Positions 22,794-26,682 of a stretch of DNA of 26,682 nucleotides are shown here, piece by piece. This DNA is from an uncultured Sneathia sp. (GTDB lineage Bacteria; Fusobacteriota; Fusobacteriia; Fusobacteriales; Leptotrichiaceae): assembly GCA_902494065.1 (NCBI GenBank), contig CABURZ010000010.1:1-26682 (forward strand), written 5' to 3'. The notes under the pieces were generated by a model. It saw nothing but the letters and a program-made list of their open reading frames with translations. It had not been told where the DNA came from and made no database searches. The stretch's first letter is position 1; each line of letters opens with the position of its first letter. The translations under genes and the position numbers were made by a program.

Positions 22794-23294
22794 TTATAAT
22801 ATTCCAACAATCAAAGCCTGAACCGCCGCTACAAATGGTATAATTAAAAACGGAGTAACTACAAAATGTTCCATGATTGCCAAATGTCTCATCCAGTTAC
22901 TGAATTCATAATCCGGATGTCCCTCTGTCCCCTGAATGACGATTTTATCCTTATATTTCCCTTGGAACAATAGACAATCCAACAAAAAGAAATCTCCTAA
23001 GTTTAATATGCTCCACTGAATATAGCCCATCCAAAAAAGATTCCAAAAACCTGAAATTCCAGTATGTAAAAGACTTGCTGCTGAATATATGAAACAAATC
23101 CCGCAAATTATAATTGTTAGAATGAGATTTATGTTTTTCTCTTTTTTTGTCATCTGTTCCGGTGCAACTTTTTGAATTGCCTTTGGATAAGAATCAAAAA
23201 AGAATCTTGGATTAATAAGTACCAAAGAAGCCACTGCACCGTTAAAAATAGCTGCTATAGCAATTCCGATAAGAATTGCCTGTATTAAATCCAT
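22794..23294 (-). CDS. Four-helix membrane protein of unknown function
   Basis: 166 residues with four likely membrane helices: about 4-28 (IQAILIGIAIAAIFNGAVAS), 54-76, 82-106 and 142-165. The loop between helices 3 and 4 is polar (KYKDKIVIQGTEGHPDYEFS). No motif I recognise. SD AGGGAGATGA precedes the ATG. It lies between the methyltransferase and the reductase, 57 and 100 nt away, in the same orientation, within the foreign segment. Confidence 0.75.
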   Translation of the reverse strand: MDLIQAILIGIAIAAIFNGAVASLVLINPRFFFDSYPKAIQKVAPEQMTKKEKNINLILTIIICGICFIYSAASLLHTGISGFWNLFWMGYIQWSILNLGDFFLLDCLLFQGKYKDKIVIQGTEGHPDYEFSNWMRHLAIMEHFVVTPFLIIPFVAAVQALIVGIL

Positions 23295-23351
23295 AAAATC
23301 ATCTCCCTTTTGCTTTTAAATTCATATTACTTCGTAAATAATAATTTAATA

Positions 23352-23969
23352 TTACTTTTTATATGCAATCATCACACCAATCGGTGCAAGACCTCCATAT
23401 GCCAATTTCATTTCAACTACCGAAAATCTAAATTCTTTAATAAAATCTTCAAATTCCTTTTTATCCCATTCTTGATACATTTTAAATCCTAAAATAGACA
23501 TCAAACTCTTTATAATTTTTCTTTGTTTTCCCTCTTTCCATAGAAAAGTAGGGGCAAACAAAATCCCATTAGGTTTTAACACCCTATATATTTCTTTCAT
23601 TGCCTCATCCGGTTTGGGCATAATATGAAGTGCATTAGCAATTAACACACCATCAAATTTTTCATGCGAATAGGATAATGCTGTTGCATCAGCTGTTTCA
23701 AATGTAAGATTTTCGTATTCCCCACGCTTTTTAGCTTCCTGAATCATTTGCTCGGAGAAGTCTGTACCGATCCAACTTTTAGTATGCTTTGAAAGACTAA
23801 ACGACAATTGTCCTGAGCCACAAGCAAGTTCAAGCATCTCCATGTCTTTATTCAAATGAGGACGAATGTATTCGCAAACTTTATCATATACTCCTTTGTC
23901 TTTTTTCATGAAAGGAGCATATAGCTTAGCAAATTTATCCCAAAATTTTTTATTGCTTTTATCAATCAT
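23352..23969 (-). CDS. Class I SAM-dependent methyltransferase
   Basis: A 205-residue cytosolic enzyme of the Methyltransf_11/25 type. Motif I is MLELACGSGQLSFSLS, motif II ends in IGTDFSEQMIQEAKKRG, the acidic residue after it is in TFETADATALSY, and the post-motif EIYRVLKPNGILFAPTFLW is conserved. The N-terminus KFWDKFAKLYAPFMKKD resembles small-molecule (quinone, arsenite or phospholipid) methyltransferases; the substrate is unknown. The ATG at 23969 is preferred (SD AGGAG) over a TTG two codons upstream. Likely the first gene of a three-gene cargo unit in the integrated segment. Confidence 0.88.
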   Translation of the reverse strand: MIDKSNKKFWDKFAKLYAPFMKKDKGVYDKVCEYIRPHLNKDMEMLELACGSGQLSFSLSKHTKSWIGTDFSEQMIQEAKKRGEYENLTFETADATALSYSHEKFDGVLIANALHIMPKPDEAMKEIYRVLKPNGILFAPTFLWKEGKQRKIIKSLMSILGFKMYQEWDKKEFEDFIKEFRFSVVEMKLAYGGLAPIGVMIAYKK

Positions 23970-24010
23970 TTTCAACGCTCCTTTTAATATAAAAATGATC
24001 CTATCAATCT

Positions 24011-24100
24011 TTATATTGAGCCTATTTTCTCATTGATACCTCGTAAGAAAGGAATAATAGCTGTTCCTATACCAAGTAGGAATGTCATAAATGCAGATAG
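24011..24100 (-). pseudogene. Decayed 3' end of a membrane protein gene
   Basis: After an in-frame TGA (24101-24103), 29 codons read LSAFMTFLLGIGTAIIPFLR then GINEKIGSI and stop at 24011. A hydrophobic helix followed by a charged tail looks like the C-terminus of a transporter. No upstream continuation exists, since the rlmD stop lies about 20 nt away. It is a relic showing that the element has lost DNA here. Confidence 0.45.
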
Positions 24101-24122
24101 TCATAGGCTGCCATTTTTTCTA

Positions 24123-25769
24123 TCAAATCATTTTGAAGTGTCTCAAAGCATCCATGATGGCTTCTTCTTTTTTAGGCGTACACTGTGGAATAATTTGTTT
24201 CTCCTTTTTAGACTTGTTGTAATGTTCTCGTAATTCTATTCCACATTTCCTTTTTATCTGTGCAATATATAATGTCGGAACTTTTAATTCAAATTTATTC
24301 CAAACATATTCTTTGATTTGAGCATATGTTGCCTTACTTTCAGCACTTGTAAAATCAAGCTCATCCAGCTCAATTTCAATATCTATATGCTTATCGACAT
24401 CAAGTTTGGACAAAAGTGCTACCGTCTCCACGTGGTTAGTATAACTAAACATATCAACCATACAAACTTTTTTTATCTCATATCCTCTACTTTGAAATAT
24501 TTTAAGATCACTTACCAAAGTTTTAGGATTGCACGATACATACACTATTTTTTCTACTTGGTATAAATCTAGTAGCTTATTTATTGTCTTTTCTCCAACT
24601 CCATTTCTTGGTGGGTCTAGAACTAATATATTTGGATTTTCTAATCCATCTATTTTTTCAAATACATCACCTGCAATAAATTTACAATTTTCTATACCAT
24701 TTAATTTACAATTTTCATTGGCTTTAATTACAGCTTCTTCCACTATTTCTATTCCATAAACTTTACTACACTTTTTTGATATTATTTGTCCTATAGTTCC
24801 AGTTCCACTAAATAAATCAAAAGCGACTATATCTTTTTCATCTCCCAAATAATCCAAAACTTTAGAATAAAGTTTTTCTACTGTTTTAGAATTTGTTTGA
24901 AAAAAACTATATGGACTTATTCTAAACTTTAATCCTAAAATTTTTTCTTCCAAATCTTTTTTACCATAAATTAAAGTTTCTTTTTCAGAATAAACCATAT
25001 CTTGCAATCTATCATTAACTGTATGAAGTATACCTGTTATACTAAATCCAACCAAATGAAGATTTAATAGCTCTTCGCTTATTTTATCTAAATATATATT
25101 TTCAACATTTTTATCAATTTGACTAGTTGTTACAATATTTACCAAAATATCATTACAACCTTTTCTTAAAACTACATTTCTTAAATATCCCGTATGCTTT
25201 AGTCTATGATAAAAATCTAAACCAGATAATTTTGTTATTTCATTTATTTTAATATATATTTTATTAAAATTATCATCCATTAATTTACAATTTGATACAT
25301 CTACTATATCATGAAAACTATTTTGTTTATGCAGACCTAAAATTGTAGGTCCATCTAAATATTCATTTCCAAAACTAAATTCCATTTTGTTTCTATACCC
25401 TATTTTTTCAACACTTTCAATAGGTTCTTCAAATATATATTCATTTTTTATACATGAATCTAAGTTTCTTTTTAAATTTCTAGCCTTTAATTGTAACTGC
25501 TCTTCGTAGGTATAATATTGAAAGTTACAACCTCCACACTGTCTTTGTAACTCATCATATATTTGATTTGCTCTTCCTGCATAATCTAAAATTTGACAAT
25601 TAGTTAATTCAAACCTTTTATGTCTTGTTTTAGTTAATTTACCTTCAACTACCATATCTTTAGCTGCATTTATATTAACGTATACTCTGTCCTCATTTAC
25701 AAACCCATATAATTTCCCACGCTCATTTATATCTTCTATTTTTATTCTAACTATTTCACCTTTTTTCAT
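24123..25769 (-). CDS. rlmD: 23S rRNA (uracil-C5)-methyltransferase RlmD/RumA-type with a foreign C-terminal tail
   Basis: Makes 5-methyluridine in 23S rRNA using SAM. Residues 1-57 form a TRAM RNA-binding domain. Next comes an Fe-S cluster region with CGGC (78-81) and Cys161. The catalytic domain has SPYSFFQTN, motif I AFDLFSGTGTIGQII, LDPPRNGVGEKT, and the nucleophile Cys413 in VSCNP. The first cluster cysteine expected six residues before Cys78 is replaced by Asp72. The normal protein should end shortly after HVET (446-449). Here it runs on for about 100 residues containing SAESKATYAQIKEYVWNKFE and KEEAIMDALRHFKMI, a tail like those of clostridial homologues and in GC-richer DNA. SD AAGGATG; start at 25769. 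It sits just downstream of a tRNA-Arg gene. Confidence 0.88.
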   Translation of the reverse strand: MKKGEIVRIKIEDINERGKLYGFVNEDRVYVNINAAKDMVVEGKLTKTRHKRFELTNCQILDYAGRANQIYDELQRQCGGCNFQYYTYEEQLQLKARNLKRNLDSCIKNEYIFEEPIESVEKIGYRNKMEFSFGNEYLDGPTILGLHKQNSFHDIVDVSNCKLMDDNFNKIYIKINEITKLSGLDFYHRLKHTGYLRNVVLRKGCNDILVNIVTTSQIDKNVENIYLDKISEELLNLHLVGFSITGILHTVNDRLQDMVYSEKETLIYGKKDLEEKILGLKFRISPYSFFQTNSKTVEKLYSKVLDYLGDEKDIVAFDLFSGTGTIGQIISKKCSKVYGIEIVEEAVIKANENCKLNGIENCKFIAGDVFEKIDGLENPNILVLDPPRNGVGEKTINKLLDLYQVEKIVYVSCNPKTLVSDLKIFQSRGYEIKKVCMVDMFSYTNHVETVALLSKLDVDKHIDIEIELDELDFTSAESKATYAQIKEYVWNKFELKVPTLYIAQIKRKCGIELREHYNKSKKEKQIIPQCTPKKEEAIMDALRHFKMI

Positions 25770-25790
25770 ATTACATCCTTAATAAAAAAA

Positions 25791-25866
25791 TGGCGTGCTT
25801 CACAAGAGTCGAACTCGTAACCTTCTGGTTCGAAGCCAGCTGCTCTATCCATTGAGCTAGAAGCAC
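25791..25866 (-). tRNA. tRNA-Arg (anticodon TCG)
   Basis: A 76-nt cloverleaf on the minus strand: acceptor GTGCTTC/GAAGCAC, D arm with A20 in AATGGATA, anticodon loop CTTCGAA (TCG, reads CGA), T loop TTCGACT, discriminator G and encoded CCA. The 27-43 pair is a G-A mismatch. The 5' end is 1 nt from the trmN6 stop codon, so the two are co-transcribed. Confidence 0.93.
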
Positions 25867-25867
25867 G

Positions 25868-26554
25868 TTATTTATATATTTTTTCTTTTATAACTTCATC
25901 ATACACATTAAGTGGTGATCTTACAACAACACCTATATTAGCTCCTTTTACAATATCAACTAAAACTAATAATGCGTCCTCATTCTTTTTTGTATAAACA
26001 AACTGCAGTTCTTTAATTACTAATTTAGTGCCTTGCAAATATTTAATTACTTCTTCTAATCTACTCACTCTAAACACTAAGTAGAGATGTCCCATATTTT
26101 TTAATACTCTATCTGAAATTTTTATTATATCTTCAATTTTTAAGGATAACTCATTTCTAGCAATTTGAAGATTTTGATTATCTCTTAATTGATTTTCATT
26201 ATTTTCAACAAAATATGGTGGATTAGATACTATAACATCAAATTCTTGATGTAAATTTTTTGAATAATTATATACATCGTCTAATATATATTCTACCTCT
26301 AAATTATTCAATTTCAAATTCATTAAAGATAGATTATATAACTCTTCTTGAATTTCAACACCTATTATTTTAGCTTTCATTTTTTTGGATAAAATAAGAC
26401 TAATTATACCATTCCCACTGCCTATATCAAGTACTTTTTTTACCTTTCTATTAATTTTAACAAAATCTGATAAAATAACAGAATCTAGTGTAGGTGATTG
26501 CAAATTAGTATCTCTTAAAATTTTTAAATCTTTAATTTTAATTTCTTGTATCAT
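25868..26554 (-). CDS. tRNA1(Val) (adenine-37-N6)-methyltransferase-like protein (TrmN6/YfiC family)
   Basis: A 228-residue SAM-dependent N6-adenine methyltransferase. Motif I is VLDIGSGNGIISLILS (41-56) and the catalytic NPPY tetrad is at 111-114 (IVSNPPYFVENNE), as in TrmN6. The C-terminal part is diverged from the E. coli enzyme, so its RNA target is inferred. SD GGGG 6 nt before the ATG, only a few nt after the U tract of the tRNA terminator at 26566-26589. Expression therefore relies on readthrough or processing of the tRNA transcript. It lies between two tRNA-Arg genes. Confidence 0.85.
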   Translation of the reverse strand: MIQEIKIKDLKILRDTNLQSPTLDSVILSDFVKINRKVKKVLDIGSGNGIISLILSKKMKAKIIGVEIQEELYNLSLMNLKLNNLEVEYILDDVYNYSKNLHQEFDVIVSNPPYFVENNENQLRDNQNLQIARNELSLKIEDIIKISDRVLKNMGHLYLVFRVSRLEEVIKYLQGTKLVIKELQFVYTKKNEDALLVLVDIVKGANIGVVVRSPLNVYDEVIKEKIYK

Positions 26555-26565
26555 TTCAACCCCTT

Positions 26566-26589
26566 AAAAAAAAAGTACCATAATGGTAC
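26566..26589 (-). terminator. Terminator after tRNA-Arg(ACG)
   Basis: GTACCA-TTA-TGGTAC followed by nine T on the minus strand, 5 nt after the encoded CCA of the tRNA. Confidence 0.85.
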
Positions 26590-26593
26590 AAGA

Positions 26594-26670
26594 TGGCGTG
26601 CTTCACAAGAGTCGAACTCGTAACCTTCTGGTCCGTAGCCAGACGCTCTAATCCATTGAGCTAGAAGCAC
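26594..26670 (-). tRNA. tRNA-Arg (anticodon ACG)
   Basis: A 77-nt cloverleaf, nearly identical to the other tRNA-Arg in acceptor, T arm and variable loop. The anticodon loop is CTACGGA (ACG, read as ICG after deamination), stem TCTGG/CCAGA. CCA is encoded. The shared body suggests duplication and anticodon change. Confidence 0.95.
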
Positions 26671-26674
26671 ATAA

Positions 26675-26682
26675 TGGCGGTG
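26675..26682 (-). tRNA. 3' tip of a further tRNA (runs off the window)
   Basis: The minus strand ends CACC-G-CCA, the form of an acceptor 3' strand with discriminator G and encoded CCA, 4 nt upstream of tRNA-Arg(ACG). Only 8 nt are visible. Confidence 0.4.

Larger units (their letters stand above)
21676..24434. mobile_element. GC-richer segment integrated in the 3' end of rlmD
   Basis: The segment is bounded on both sides by the rlmD HVET-coding motif (CACGT then GA and AC, direct orientation). Composition changes at the boundaries: for example, line 22321-22380 is 50% G+C by count, against 10 of 60 in a host line (7681-7740). It supplies a replacement tail to rlmD and contains a decayed gene end, a methyltransferase, a membrane protein, a ketopantoate-reductase-like gene and a 30-codon ORF at its left end. 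No integrase, excisionase or conjugation gene is inside. It is either a remnant of a larger element or a cassette mobilised in trans. rlmD/rumA is a known insertion target of integrative elements in streptococci. Confidence 0.7.

Noticed and set aside
21624..24122. Integrase or transposase for the rlmD insert
   Set aside because: I looked on both strands between the two HVET sites and found no recombinase signature; the open frames are accounted for by cargo genes.
1..26682. CRISPR arrays
   Set aside because: No series of regularly spaced direct repeats exists; the only exact repeats are the adjacent 28-mers and short promoter motifs.

Overview
The window comes from a very AT-rich, Gram-negative, host-associated bacterium. 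The best fit is a member of the Fusobacteriota, family Leptotrichiaceae (Sneathia/Streptobacillus-like). The reasons are strong A/T bias in codons and spacers, an outer-membrane beta-barrel protein, a YadA-like trimeric autotransporter, a water-forming NADH oxidase next to thioredoxin, and a sugar-fermenting PTS lifestyle. The family assignment is inference from gene content, not from a marker gene. Almost every gene is on the minus strand.

Layout, left to right. (1) 1-2.4 kb: the start of an MFS efflux-type transporter (runs off the left edge), phosphoglycerate mutase, and a plus-strand small RNA gene with its own strong promoter and terminator. (2) 2.4-6.9 kb: a complete six-gene operon, in minus-strand order IIA-IIB-IIC-IID (mannose-family PTS) followed by two SIS-domain proteins. 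Gene order and families match the gfrABCDEF operon, which takes up and deglycates glucoselysine/fructoselysine (Amadori/Maillard products). (3) 7.0-8.3 kb: a divergent plus-strand gene for a protein with a plasmid replication-initiator (Rep_3) fold, followed by an inverted repeat and a tandem 28-bp repeat resembling an insertion-sequence end. (4) 8.5-10.5 kb: a YadA-like trimeric autotransporter adhesin broken by one in-frame TAA codon, with a seven-G tract in its probable promoter spacer. (5) 10.6-12.4 kb: nox-trxA operon. (6) 12.4-15.0 kb: thiXYZ transporter of a thiamin pyrimidine precursor, controlled by a TPP riboswitch with a terminator that also hides the ribosome binding site. (7) 15.0-16.4 kb: a beta-barrel outer-membrane protein. 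(8) 16.5-21.0 kb: a cellobiose-type PTS operon (IIB, IIC, DUF3284-like, GntR regulator, 6-phospho-beta-glucosidase, IIA) with repeated operator-like sites at its promoter. (9) 21.1-25.8 kb: a GNAT acetyltransferase, then a GC-richer foreign segment joined into the 3' end of the 23S rRNA uracil methyltransferase gene rlmD. (10) 25.8-26.7 kb: two tRNA-Arg genes interleaved with a TrmN6-like methyltransferase, and probably the tip of a third tRNA.

The most notable structure is at rlmD. The rlmD ORF continues past the conserved HVET motif into a GC-richer tail of about 100 residues. A second, native-looking copy of HVET plus the normal short C-terminus (HVETVVLMSKYI, then stop) lies 2.76 kb away on the same strand, just before the GNAT start codon. 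This is the footprint expected of an element that integrated within the 3' end of rlmD, supplied a replacement tail, and displaced the native tail. The intervening DNA carries a ketopantoate-reductase-like gene, a four-helix membrane protein, a SAM methyltransferase and a decayed gene end, but no recombinase in this window. Other points of interest are the Rep_3 protein divergent from the gfr operon, the probable phase-variable promoter of the adhesin, and its extra coiled coil after the membrane anchor.
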